DNA of 64,000 nt from Coemansia sp. RSA 1200 (GCA_027578915.1 JANBTT010000055.1:46916-110915); one strand, 5' to 3'. Shown: positions 38,573-48,296, counted from the first letter of the stretch. Notes: generated by a model not told the origin, from the letters alone. A program made the numbers and translations.

Positions 38573-38705
38573 TGTCATAGGATTAAATCAACATAGTGTT
38601 GTTGGATATATATAGCCCATCCCCCCAGGATCCGAGGTGGAATCCGGGTTGGCTTCCTTTAGTCATTTTCCAGTTACCCCAATATATCTCTTATATTATA
38701 CCACA
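38573..38705 (+). repeat. 133-bp solo-LTR-like element with perfect 5-bp target duplication
   Basis: Starts TGTCATAGGATTAAAT and ends TTATACCACA. The flanking 5-mers are TAGCT on both sides (38568-38572 and 38706-38710). It is a close relative of the copy nested in the Tc1 relic at 4791-4919. TG...CA termini plus a 5-bp duplication are the signature of integrase-mediated insertion. The length is very short for an LTR. Confidence 0.85.
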
Positions 38706-38760
38706 TAGCTAATAACAATAAAAATGAGCTAAATAAAATAACAACATTTTAATAAATGCT

Positions 38761-39784
38761 CTACATAATGCGCAAACATTCTCTAGCATACATTGCTATA
38801 TAAGGGCATCCGTAGTCGTCATTGTGGTTAAGAATAGATAAGCTAGATAAGCTTGATATACATTGTAATGTGGTATCTTGCATTTCTACTGAAGGAGACA
38901 ATGGTGTTGTAGTTGTTGTTATAAGCACTGTTACTATTGCAGTTGAATGAATGACTTGCGTGCTAAGGTAGTATAACTGGAACCTGTCTGGTGAGCGCAT
39001 TGTGTACACGTATGTCGTTGTCTCATCAAGCAGTGTCTGCACCCACATTACGTCTGTCTGGAGATGTGTTTCCGCAGATGTACTGGTAGTGGTTATATAG
39101 TAGTTGCTAGTGACGGTCTCCAGAACATCTGAAGCCTGTGTAGTCTCTGTGATTGTGGTTGTAAAGTACTCAGTAGTGTATACGACAGGCGGTGTGACCA
39201 TGACGCCAGAGTATACGAAATCCTGGACATACGCCGTAAGGGTAATAATGTTCTGTGGCTCCAATGCATCCGTGAATATAGAGACATTGCCTGGTTTAAA
39301 TGTAAAATAATATGACGTATCCGTTTCTGTAACGTTTGCCGTTTTTGTTGCATCAGAATATATGTAGACTGTGCTATATTCTGTTACTGCAGTATTATAA
39401 GAGTATATTTTTCTGGTATTATAGGTTGAAGCAATGTTGGAGGTTCAAATAATGTATTTGAAAATTCATTCTCTAATACAGTTAAGAATGCTACTTTGTT
39501 GCTTGTTATAGACAATATAGGCTCTTCCCTTGATGTTTCCTTTTCAGCGGTCACATATTGAGAATCTGCTTTGATATTGCTTCCTCTCTTTTAGTTATCA
39601 AAAATGCTATTTGTGGGTAATCTAATAAATTTGTATCCATTCCAGACCCAAGATTAGAGTGCTGATTAAATGGTTTTGTATGGCAAAATGTTATTATTAA
39701 GCTCAGCGCAAGGATTGTGTATACAAAGTAAAATGTTATCTTATAGTTTACTATTAGCATACAGATAACAATAAAAGTAGACAT
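38761..39784 (-). pseudogene. decayed third copy of the secreted Thr-rich paralogue
   Basis: A signal-anchor-like N-terminus is present in one frame (39784-39551; FVYTILALSLIITF). Homology to the acidic, KETS-containing part continues in a second frame (about 39585-39400). The Thr-rich core is in a third (about 39410-38761). At least two frameshifts separate them, one near 39390-39410 and one near 39560-39590. The core also lacks about 28 residues found in the other copies, apparently by deletion between short GTGGTTGT-type repeats. The C-terminus is unrelated and ends in a short Arg/Cys tail. Mutations are spread along the whole gene, so this is true decay and not a single error. Confidence 0.8.
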
Positions 39785-39887
39785 TATAATATGTTTATAT
39801 CTAAACGGTTGATAAATAAAACAATTCTACTATCTACTTTTTTGTCCTTGTTATTTAACCGTTTGCTGAAAGCCTTATAGAGCTATA

Positions 39888-40092
39888 TGTTGCTGAGAGC
39901 AATGAGTGAGGACCTGAGGTTGGTGTCTGGTGCTTATCATCCCTCAAAAATGATATTTAGAATGTTATACACTATTCATGACAATAAGCGCCTAAGTATA
40001 AAAGCAACGGCTTGTCCTGAATAGTAGTTTTTATAGGATTCCTTATAGCAAATAACATACTCTTTTATTCTACTTGAAAACCCATTGAAACA
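39888..40092 (-). repeat. solo-LTR-like repeat, copy 3, inverted and internally deleted
   Basis: Starts TGTTGCTGAGAG and ends CATTGAAACA on the plus strand, that is, the reverse complement of copies 1 and 2. It is 205 bp instead of about 272 because one of the two internal GATAAGTGTCA-type blocks and the DNA between them are missing, as expected from recombination between the direct repeats. No target duplication is visible. Confidence 0.75.
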
Positions 40093-40619
40093 AATTTAAG
40101 CTTTATATCAAAAGAAGATACAGATGTACAAAAATCTGACTTTGTTCATGGCTAATTAATTTTCTAATGTAGAATGATAAATAATGTTAATAGCATATTT
40201 TGTACTAGCCGACACAATATGCTAGTAAAAGAGTGTAGGTATGTCTCTGGATAAATGCTCCCTTTTTCTGATCTCGCATTTACAAGCTTGATCAGAAGCC
40301 TACTGAACGCAAAATTACAAACTAGGCTTGTGTGAAGTATTGGTAATTGGAGAAATAATCAACTATGATTCCCCGCCCTTTCCCCATAGCAACTTAGCTT
40401 TATTATATACCAACTCTTGTACCTAGGCGTTAATGGCTATTAGGAGTATTAAATTAGGTAGATTTCTCTAAAGGGCCAGAATAATGCTAATTATATTTAG
40501 AATCGTTTTTTGTAGATGGTGACTGACGGTTTGACAATTTTATGTTTTGTAAGTTATCCTTTTTCGTATTTATCAATAATGCATATTCTGCTAACAAACC
40601 TTGTATTTATTACGCAACA

Positions 40620-41759
40620 ATGCCCGCATCAAGTAGTCAGAATACAGGCAGTGCTCCTTCGGGCCGTCACTGGATTAAAAGAGGACTGTTGTCAGTTAGC
40701 AGCATTTCGCTATGCGGATCAGTACTGACAATTGTGGTGTTCTTTATTCTTCTGGCATTTAACTCGCGCAGAATCAATATCCCGCTTGTAAACATAACAA
40801 TGGCAATACAGAGCGTCAACACAGTAGCGCTCGTTCTTACAATAGTCCTGGTAGAGGTTCAAATCACAGCAGACGTTTTGTGCAGCTCGCTGAGATACAT
40901 TCTCTACATTTGCTACCTAACATCAATATTTATGTCCTGTGCGGTGACAATCCACTTATGGCTGGTGATAACAAAACGAAAGCTGGTTTTAGCTAGACGC
41001 AACGAGCGGTGGTATTACATTGTTCCTCTCTCGCTTGCCTTTTCACTATCGGCAGCACTTGCGTCTATTCCAAGCAGCGCATATGAAATGAAAGACCGAT
41101 GCACAGAAGCGGTGGTTCCCAGCCACCATTATCTTATAATCCGCTGGTGTCTCTACTACGGGTGGTTTGTAATTGCATCGGTGATATCGTTTCTCTGCAT
41201 GTTCAGCGTTCTGCGCTCAGCTCGACGACTGACGCATACGACTCACAGACGGGGCCGTGTTTATCAGCCTTCAACAGAAGAGTATCGAAATGCAGTAAAT
41301 GCAAGAGCCAACAGCAAACGACTTCGCTCTTTGATGTTCTACACTATCGCTTACCCAGTCATCAGCTTTGTATGTAATTTTCCCCAGCTTTTGCAAGAGC
41401 TCTTGTCGTCAACACTTAAACGTCCATTGGTATGGCTGCGCTTTGTTTCCGTTCTCATGCTATACAGCCAAGGATTTTTCTTAGCTTTGACGTTCTTTTT
41501 GTACCCGGCAGTCACCCAGTCTATTCGCGATCTCACCCACGAAGCTGTTCAATATTGGGTGGTTGACCAAGAAGAGTACTGGCGGATGCAGAGAAACGAA
41601 GCAGATAGATCAAGCCAACAACAGCGGTTGGAACAAAGTGATGCTGAGCAAATGCCTAGCGATAAAAAGGATATCCGTAACTTTACTTCACGCCAGGGTA
41701 GAATATACCACTTTATACTTAAGCTAACACCCGAAGGACGAAGATCGACAAACCTTTAA
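40620..41759 (+). CDS. seven-transmembrane G-protein-coupled receptor (Git3/cAMP-receptor-like)
   Basis: The 379-residue protein shows seven hydrophobic segments. Examples are LTIVVFFILLAF (TM1), ALVLTIVLVEV (TM2), YLTSIFMSCAVTIHLWLVI (TM3), VPLSLAFSLSAALASI (TM4), YGWFVIASVISFLCMFSVL (TM5), MFYTIAYPVISFVCNF (TM6) and FVSVLMLYSQGFFLALTFFLYP (TM7). A long basic third cytoplasmic loop and a polar C-terminal tail follow GPCR topology. The overall pattern, including the YP in TM7, resembles the Git3/Dictyostelium cAMP-receptor-like fungal class that couples to a G-alpha and cAMP signalling; the ligand is unknown. The ATG at 40620 is preferred; an in-frame ATG at 40542 adds AT-rich sequence. It is the only plus-strand gene inside the secreted cluster. 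Confidence 0.85.
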   Translation: MPASSSQNTGSAPSGRHWIKRGLLSVSSISLCGSVLTIVVFFILLAFNSRRINIPLVNITMAIQSVNTVALVLTIVLVEVQITADVLCSSLRYILYICYLTSIFMSCAVTIHLWLVITKRKLVLARRNERWYYIVPLSLAFSLSAALASIPSSAYEMKDRCTEAVVPSHHYLIIRWCLYYGWFVIASVISFLCMFSVLRSARRLTHTTHRRGRVYQPSTEEYRNAVNARANSKRLRSLMFYTIAYPVISFVCNFPQLLQELLSSTLKRPLVWLRFVSVLMLYSQGFFLALTFFLYPAVTQSIRDLTHEAVQYWVVDQEEYWRMQRNEADRSSQQQRLEQSDAEQMPSDKKDIRNFTSRQGRIYHFILKLTPEGRRSTNL

Positions 41760-41856
41760 CACTGAGCTGTATTAATATATTAAAAGTTTCAATAAAACCC
41801 CCTAAAGAAGCCTACACGTAATATGTAGTACAATTATAGCGGTTACAAAAAACTTA

Positions 41857-42981
41857 TCAGTATACAAGGATGCACCGTGCATTTATGCCTCCAAAGTAAA
41901 AACATTCCAAGCTACCGCTACTGCTGGAGGAAGTGGTCGATGAAGATGGACTTGGAGATACCTGGCCTTGCTGCTGTAGTTGTTGTTGTGGATTGTTTTC
42001 TTCGGGTGGAAGTGTACTTTCTACCGGAGGAGACGGCGGCGTTGTAGTAGTAGTTGTAAGCACTGTTATTGTTGCAGTTGAATAAAGTACTTGCGTGCTA
42101 AGGTAGTACGGCTGGAACCTGTCTGGTGAGCGCATTGTGTACACGTATGTCGTTGTCTCATCAAGCAATGTCTGCACCCACATTACGTCTGTCTGGAGAT
42201 GTGTTTCTGCAGATGTGCTGGTTGTGGTTATGTAGTAGTTGCTAGTGACGGTCTCCAGAACATCTGAAGCCTGTGCAGTCTCTGTGATTGTGGTTGTTTC
42301 TGTAAGCGTCGTTGGCACCGTTGTGTATACTGTTGATGGCTGTAGCCTGGTAATCTGGTCAGCTGTTGTTGTAGTTGTAAAGTGCTCAGTAGTGTATACA
42401 GCAGGCGGTGTAACCATGACGCCAGAGTACACAAAATCCTGGACATATGCAGTGAGAGTAATTGTGCTCTGCGACTCTAGTGCATCCGTGAATATAGAGA
42501 CATCGCCTGGTCTGAATGTAAAATAGTACGACGTATCCGTTTCTGTGACGGTTGCTGTCTCTGTTGCATCAGGATAAATGTAGACTGTGCTGTATTCTGT
42601 TATTGTTTCCTGAGAAACAAACGTCTCAGTGGATAGTATGGTTGGCAAAGGCAAGGATTCCGATGGCTCGTATGTACTATCCAACAAGTCAACGTCTGTC
42701 TCTTCGGACTGTGATGTTGATGTCTCTTTATGTGCCAATCCTGTTTGAAAAGACAGTGTATTAAATGCATCCACATCATCTAAACTATTGTTGTCTTGTC
42801 CGAAGGCCATCATCCACAATGAGCTGCCTGTGAACATTAAAAATGCAAGGCAGTTTTCAAACCTGGTCATAATTTTGGCTAGTTTTTTATTTGCGAATAC
42901 AGCAATACATTTACATAATAAAGGGTGCAAGGAAACAACCAAAGATATAAAAAGCCGTGAATGGATATTTCTTTTAACCAT
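41857..42981 (-). CDS. secreted Thr-rich protein with conserved core (paralogue 2)
   Basis: The 374-residue frame begins at an ATG at 42981. A more likely start is the downstream in-frame ATG near 42868 (MTRFENCLAFLMFTGSSLWM), because the hydrophobic stretch there followed by AFGQ fits a signal peptide; the upstream part (LFISLVVSLHPLLCKCI) is also hydrophobic. A short acidic segment with a KETS motif leads into the 240-residue Thr-rich core, almost identical to paralogue 1. The C-terminus differs: Pro/Glu/Gln, then a Ser run, then GGINARCILVY. It is convergent with the GPCR gene, with about 100 bp between them. Confidence 0.78.
   Translation of the reverse strand: MVKRNIHSRLFISLVVSLHPLLCKCIAVFANKKLAKIMTRFENCLAFLMFTGSSLWMMAFGQDNNSLDDVDAFNTLSFQTGLAHKETSTSQSEETDVDLLDSTYEPSESLPLPTILSTETFVSQETITEYSTVYIYPDATETATVTETDTSYYFTFRPGDVSIFTDALESQSTITLTAYVQDFVYSGVMVTPPAVYTTEHFTTTTTADQITRLQPSTVYTTVPTTLTETTTITETAQASDVLETVTSNYYITTTSTSAETHLQTDVMWVQTLLDETTTYVYTMRSPDRFQPYYLSTQVLYSTATITVLTTTTTTPPSPPVESTLPPEENNPQQQLQQQGQVSPSPSSSTTSSSSSGSLECFYFGGINARCILVY
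42020..42746 (-). repeat. 727-bp duplicated coding core, copy 2 (partner 37283-38009)
   Basis: Colinear partner of the core in paralogue 1. It differs at about seven positions noted by eye, four of them in a 21-bp stretch near the N-terminal edge (about 42700-42720). Confidence 0.85.
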
Positions 42982-42993
42982 ATTTGAAGTTTA

Positions 42994-43126
42994 AATTGAT
43001 AACAAAGGAGCTTCAAATACAAATAAGAAGACTGAAGCCCACGTGGGCTTTGAAATACCGGAATTTCATTTTACAAAGCTGCCATTGAACCCCGCCCATT
43101 GCCCGCTTTGCGATATTATTATGAAG
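42994..43126 (+). other. exon-like open stretch ending in a consensus 5' splice site
   Basis: The plus-strand frame from the TAA near 42991 reads NKKTEAHVGFEIPEF, then HFTKLPLNPAHCPLCDIIMK, and then meets GTAAGAG. Higher GC, a CPLC (CxxC) pair and the splice-like border suggest a coding exon or exon relic. No ATG precedes it, so it would need an upstream exon; its reading phase does not join the helicase frame through the obvious acceptor at 43521. It contains a 16-bp perfect palindrome AAGCCCACGTGGGCTT (43035-43050), which is also an E-box. Confidence 0.3.
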
Positions 43127-43579
43127 GTAAGAGAAGCCTTTCAAAATATTTGCGCCTTTTTTATATTTTTATGGCTAGTTGAGCTAAACGACAAATAAGC
43201 AACGGAGCCTGGATATGCCACATTAGTCAACGGACCTCTAAAAAAGCAAACCCTATGGATTTCACACACAAAATTAGATTATCGTTTTATGCTTGCTTGC
43301 TTGCATTCATCAAAGTCAGTGAAGAACATTGGAGTATGATTGGGTTTGTTCCATTAATCCAAGTGCTGATAAAATACCAAAAACAGCCACCTGCAGCAAC
43401 AGTGATGGGATCGTTTAAAAAGGAAATCCAACCACTTCTTTCATCTTTTTTCAAAAAAAAAAAAACACAAATACCTTCTATTCAACTGCTCTATTCCTTC
43501 TTGCTTTCACTCTACCAACAGCCATGCCTTCAAACAAAAGAACAGCCAAAAGGGAGGAAAACGAGGCCGCGATCCGTCC
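43127..43579 (+). promoter_or_regulatory. helicase 5' region with a likely intron acceptor
   Basis: A pyrimidine-rich stretch with an A13 run ends in TCTACCAACAG at about 43511-43521, a good splice acceptor. Downstream, the helicase frame is already open (FKQKNSQKGGKRGRDPS) before its first ATG at 43580. A first exon therefore probably lies within this region or upstream. Confidence 0.4.
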
Positions 43580-46500
43580 ATGTACGGCACAGTCAGCGTC
43601 CCATCCAGAGCCAAGCAGCCAGAGACCCCAGTAGTGGCGGCAGCCCCTGATCCAGTGCCGGCTCCACCATCACAGCCACAAGCAGCCGAGAAGACACAGT
43701 CCAACGACGACCACGAGGCCGAGCTGCTGGAACTCGAAAGCCAGGTACAGGAGCCCAGGGGCGACGTAAGCATGGTAGACGCATGGGTGTCAATGAATCT
43801 GGCACGCAAGCAAGCCAGCGCACGAGTGCACAGCGAGGAAAGAATAAAACTTGCGCGCACCGGCCATAGTAGCGGTGATAAGAAGAACTGCGGTCCCCTG
43901 GTGGTGCTGACGCAATGGTCCGAGCAACTGGTGGTGGATCAGATCAGGAGTGATCAACTCCCGCTCCCGCATCCACATGCCGATGGAACCCCACAGCTAC
44001 TCGTCCCGCTGAGGGACTGGACCCGCTCGACCAACTTTGTTTACGAAACGGCTGCGCAGTACGGATTCGCCGACGATGACATTGCTGCTGCGATGGAGGC
44101 CACGGGCGGGGCTGGTGGGCTTGTGGATGTTGTGGCGTGGCTGTGCGTTCATGTGTCTGCAGAGAAGATGCCTCCCGATATGCGCGACAAGCTGGAGTAC
44201 GGGCCAAGTGGAAGATCGATCAAATTGCAGCAGCCGGGACCGCCGCCGCCAGAGGGCTCTGATCTATTGCTGAAAGCAGGGGCGCGGATAGACGAGGTGC
44301 CAGACGAAAAGGCAGGCGGTATCACGGTGGACCACGCACTTGCGGCACTGCTGCGAGAAAGGGGTCTGGATCGGGAGGAGAGCGACGAGTACGATAGTGA
44401 CGAAGACACCAGTATCATCCATGCACATCATCTTGTTCGGGTAAACGCATGCAGCGAGATACTCGCATACTACCGAGGCAGCAATGTTGTCGGGGGGCCC
44501 CAGAAGAAGGCAAACGTTGACGCTGTTATGGAAATAATGACCAGAGGAACAAGGCGGATTGCTGTGCTGGAGGACGACATGCTGTTCAACGAACGGGACG
44601 CAGAAAGGGAGTTCAAGCAGCGGTGGGAAGCGTACTACGGGCCATTATTGGAGGACATTAGGCGCCTTGAGAACAGCTACAGTGCCGAGAAGGAGGTGGC
44701 AAAGACGGACCGGGAGGGCAAGACCAGTAGCAAGCCCCTCCTTCCCCTTGCATCGTGCGATGACGACGATGAGGACAGCACTGGCTTTGGGCTGGATCTT
44801 ATGCTTGCCGCTGGAGATGAGGCGCACAGTGCGCCGCAACCGCAGCCATTCTCAGTTCCTGGCGATGCTATGCGGATCGTTGACACTGCGGTGCCAGCTG
44901 GATGGACCGGCCCATTGGTCAAGGATCTGGTCATGGAGACGGTGCGGCGCTTCGACAAGCAGGCAGAAATCCGGTACCACACAACGCACGAGAAAAGCCC
45001 CACAGGACAATACATGGCCAGCATGTCTATTCTCTGGTCACTGCCAGCAGTTGCCAAACAAGCGGTATCGAACCAGCGACCCATTCTGAGCCTAGTTGCC
45101 CAACCACCCGTGTTTGAGCAAGAACACCCAGGTTTAAAGCACGTCTGGTCATCGCCGCCCAACATACGGGGGAAAACCAAGCGCGCTGCCGAGGACCTTG
45201 CGGCACTAGTGTTCTTATACATGCAGCGCACCCTGTGCCATAACATTGCGCTGCGCCTGGCCCCCGTGTTGCACGGTATATGGGATGAGTGGGAGACGGC
45301 AAGCGTGGATTCTGCCAGCACAACCAGGGAACAGGCGCGCACCAAGCGGGTGGAGTTTCTGCGTTGTCTGCGCACGCAGTATGAGAGCATGGCAACCAGC
45401 AAAAACAACAACGATGATGTGGATGGCCAGCCTCCTGACATTCCTCCACATCAACAAGCCGAGTCGTCGGGCAAGAAGAGAGATGGCCACAGGCAGTACA
45501 TGCGGAGGATCAGACGCCAGAAATGGAACGGCACCACAATCCAGACACGACAAGGCACCAGCGAATGGAGAGCCAAGTACGGAGTGGTCCGCCAGCAGCT
45601 GCCTGCGCGCAGATATGCCGGCGGAATCAAGAGGGCCGTGATGGCCAACAGGATAATTATCGTGCGGGGCGAGACCGGGAGCGGCAAATCCAGCCAGGTT
45701 CCGCAGATGGTTCTGGAGCTCCTGCTCGGCAAGGCGGGCGGATACAACGGCGGGCGCGTGATCTGCACGCAGCCACGGCGGATCTCGGCCACATCGATAG
45801 CCACGCGCGTGTCGCAAGAGCTGGGTGATCCGGCCAGATCTAGCAGCTCCGGCGGTGGTGGCAGCGCTCTGGGCACTAGTGACTCGCTGGTTGGCGTGCA
45901 GATCAGATTCAGCTTGCAAGCACGCAGCGAAAACGCGCTGGTGTTCTGCACCACGGGTGTGCTGCTGCGTATGCTGATGGACGATCCGGAACTGAGCGAT
46001 GTTGCTTGCGTTGTTTGCGACGAGGTGCAGGAGCGCACCCTGGAGCTGGACTACCTGCTGATTATCCTCCGCAGACTGCTCCGTAGAAGACAGGACCTCA
46101 AGGTGGTGCTGATGAGCGCAACCATCGATGCCTCGATATTCGCCTGCTACTTTGACGGCTGTCCGGTGGTTGAGGTCCCAGGCCGGACATTCCCCGTTGA
46201 CCAGATCTTCCTCGAAGACATCCTGCGGCGATCTGGGTACTCTCCCATCGATAATAGCACCAGGCACGCGATGCGTCGTAGCAGCCTTTGCACAGACAGT
46301 GTGGATATTGAGCTTGTCCATTTCCTCATTCGCGAAATATGCGCGCCCGACAGCAGCAACGACGCGGGCGCGGAGAACGGAGCCGACCAGCCATGGCGCG
46401 CCTTTTGCCAGGGCGCTGCGGGGCCGCGGGGCTCGGTTCTGGTGTTCCTCCCAGGCATCTACGAGATCCGCCAGCTCCACAGCAGACTGCTCAGCGATGC

Positions 46501-48166
46501 AGCGGTTTCCCCCACCGCCACCGTTGTGCCCCTGCACTCCTCGTTTGCAAACGAGACGATCCCGGATACCGCACTCACGTACGCGGATGCTGCGTTTGCG
46601 CCGCCGCTCCAGGGGAAGCTGCGCAAGGTCGTGCTGTCAACCAATGTGGCAGAAACAGGCATCACGATCCCCGACGTCACCGTGGTAATCGACAGCGGCC
46701 TATCGAACCAGACGCGGTGGGACAAGGAGAGAAGGCTGGCGCGGCTGGAGAAGCATCCAGTAAGCAGGGCCAATGTGCGGCAGCGATGCGGGCGAGCCGG
46801 GCGGATGCAGCGCGGGCTGGCGCTCTGTCTGTACACAGCAAGCCAGCACGCCCTGATGGCTGAGTTCGAGCGGCCCGAGATGCAGCGCCTGTCGCTGGTC
46901 AACATATGTCTCCAGACAAAGACGCACGGCTTTGGCGATATCATGCATTTTCTGCAGCAGGCGCCCGAGCCGCCGCAGCAGTCGGCCGTGATGCAGGCGG
47001 TCTTCGAATTGCAGGAGGCCGGCGCCCTGGATCAGGACGAGGAGCTGACGCCAATTGGCAAGCATCTGTGCTATCTGCCGCTCGATCTGACGGTTGGCAA
47101 GCTGCTTATCGTCGGCGCCCTCCTGGGCTGTCTCGATCCCATCCTCACCGTGGCTGCCTCGCTGTCTACGGCAACCAGTATCCTGCAAACCCCCTTTCCG
47201 GGCCCCGCGTTGCAGTCCTCGGCCGACACTGCCCGTGCAAAGTACAGGAACAGCGCAATGCACATCCTGCCCTTTGTTGCTGACGGCGACAGCAGCAGGG
47301 CGGCTTCGGACTTTCTGGTCGTGCTGGCGGCATACGAGGACTGGCGCAAGGCCGCCACGCAGCAGCCCCGGCCCAGCCGCTTGGAACTGGCAGCCTTCTG
47401 CAGAGCCAGCGGTCTAAACATGGATGCGCTGGAGGAGCTGGAGGACTGCAGGGAGCAGTATCTGCGGCTGCTCACCACGACTGGGATTGTGGCAGCCGAC
47501 AACAGACCGGCCAGACCAAGAGGAAGCAACAGCGATACCTGCGGCAGCGGTGGTGCTAGGTTTGTGGCTGTTCCGGCTGCCGCCAACGCGAACGGCTCCA
47601 GCATCAACATGGTCTATGCCTCGATTGTTGCCGGACTAAACCACGTGCTGATGCCGCGCTCCCGCGGGGTGTCCGGGTACGCGATTGGCCAGACGACAAG
47701 GACAAGGCGAGTCGAGGGAATCGGCCGCGCTATCCAGATCGTCGACCGCGAGCGGGTGGCCACCCGACCAATCGGCATTGACAGCCGGTCCGCCATTGCA
47801 GCAGCAGCCGTTGGTCCCGGCAGCTCGCGCCACGCGGTGCCGCCAAAAAACGCAGCGCTAGTGGCCGCCACGATCTCCGGCAACAGAACCACAATGACAG
47901 CGCACACCGTGACCAGCGTCAATCTGGTTGTGCTGGTTCTGTTTGCTCGCTCGCTGAGCTTCTGGCCGAAAGCCCAGCACCTGGTTATCAACAAGTGGAT
48001 CGAGACCAAGTGCTACGCACGCACTGCTTCTGTTCTCATGCTGATGCGCAGACTGCTCGACCAGATCATGCAGTTCAGGTTCACCTATCCGCAACGGCCA
48101 TTGCCAATGGATCTGGAGGCTTGGCAGATCGCAATTGTAAGCGTGATTAAGAACGAGGGTGTCTAG
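43580..48166 (+). CDS. DExH-box RNA helicase, DHX29/DHX57-like
   Basis: At least 1528 residues encode a large DEAH/RHA-family helicase. The order is: a disordered N-terminus, a UBA-like helix bundle (QYGFADDDIAAAMEATGG, about 155-195), an RWD-type middle region, then the two RecA domains. Motif I is GETGSGKS (697-704). Motif II is DEVQ (814-817) instead of DEVH/DEAH. SAT (about 846), STNVAETGITIP and QRCGRAGR (about 1068) are intact. Winged-helix, ratchet and OB-type C-terminal domains follow. DHX29 promotes scanning on structured mRNA leaders; yeast YLR419W and DHX57 share the UBA/RWD layout. The open frame extends 57 bp upstream of this ATG to a likely splice acceptor, so the true start is probably in an upstream exon. 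Confidence 0.9.
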   Translation: MYGTVSVPSRAKQPETPVVAAAPDPVPAPPSQPQAAEKTQSNDDHEAELLELESQVQEPRGDVSMVDAWVSMNLARKQASARVHSEERIKLARTGHSSGDKKNCGPLVVLTQWSEQLVVDQIRSDQLPLPHPHADGTPQLLVPLRDWTRSTNFVYETAAQYGFADDDIAAAMEATGGAGGLVDVVAWLCVHVSAEKMPPDMRDKLEYGPSGRSIKLQQPGPPPPEGSDLLLKAGARIDEVPDEKAGGITVDHALAALLRERGLDREESDEYDSDEDTSIIHAHHLVRVNACSEILAYYRGSNVVGGPQKKANVDAVMEIMTRGTRRIAVLEDDMLFNERDAEREFKQRWEAYYGPLLEDIRRLENSYSAEKEVAKTDREGKTSSKPLLPLASCDDDDEDSTGFGLDLMLAAGDEAHSAPQPQPFSVPGDAMRIVDTAVPAGWTGPLVKDLVMETVRRFDKQAEIRYHTTHEKSPTGQYMASMSILWSLPAVAKQAVSNQRPILSLVAQPPVFEQEHPGLKHVWSSPPNIRGKTKRAAEDLAALVFLYMQRTLCHNIALRLAPVLHGIWDEWETASVDSASTTREQARTKRVEFLRCLRTQYESMATSKNNNDDVDGQPPDIPPHQQAESSGKKRDGHRQYMRRIRRQKWNGTTIQTRQGTSEWRAKYGVVRQQLPARRYAGGIKRAVMANRIIIVRGETGSGKSSQVPQMVLELLLGKAGGYNGGRVICTQPRRISATSIATRVSQELGDPARSSSSGGGGSALGTSDSLVGVQIRFSLQARSENALVFCTTGVLLRMLMDDPELSDVACVVCDEVQERTLELDYLLIILRRLLRRRQDLKVVLMSATIDASIFACYFDGCPVVEVPGRTFPVDQIFLEDILRRSGYSPIDNSTRHAMRRSSLCTDSVDIELVHFLIREICAPDSSNDAGAENGADQPWRAFCQGAAGPRGSVLVFLPGIYEIRQLHSRLLSDAAVSPTATVVPLHSSFANETIPDTALTYADAAFAPPLQGKLRKVVLSTNVAETGITIPDVTVVIDSGLSNQTRWDKERRLARLEKHPVSRANVRQRCGRAGRMQRGLALCLYTASQHALMAEFERPEMQRLSLVNICLQTKTHGFGDIMHFLQQAPEPPQQSAVMQAVFELQEAGALDQDEELTPIGKHLCYLPLDLTVGKLLIVGALLGCLDPILTVAASLSTATSILQTPFPGPALQSSADTARAKYRNSAMHILPFVADGDSSRAASDFLVVLAAYEDWRKAATQQPRPSRLELAAFCRASGLNMDALEELEDCREQYLRLLTTTGIVAADNRPARPRGSNSDTCGSGGARFVAVPAAANANGSSINMVYASIVAGLNHVLMPRSRGVSGYAIGQTTRTRRVEGIGRAIQIVDRERVATRPIGIDSRSAIAAAAVGPGSSRHAVPPKNAALVAATISGNRTTMTAHTVTSVNLVVLVLFARSLSFWPKAQHLVINKWIETKCYARTASVLMLMRRLLDQIMQFRFTYPQRPLPMDLEAWQIAIVSVIKNEGV

Positions 48167-48296
48167 CATGCTGAATCTGTGCTAAGCAAAAAAAGGTGGG
48201 TGGTAATCTGCTGGTTTGCTTTACTAGTTTTAAAATAAACCGTATACGGGCAAAAAAAAGTATTATAAAAAACAATGGAAATACAAATACTAGAAG

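Noticed and set aside
43035..43050. 16-bp palindrome with CACGTG as a promoter E-box
   Set aside because: It lies inside an exon-like stretch, so the symmetry may be incidental; kept only as a note there.
43522..43632. ATG at 43522 as helicase start
   Set aside because: Its frame gives a plausible N-terminus but stops at a TAG after 36 codons and is out of phase with the helicase frame.
45215..46537. 440-aa antisense frame opposite the helicase
   Set aside because: Shadow of the helicase in GC-rich DNA; helicase motifs prove the plus strand.
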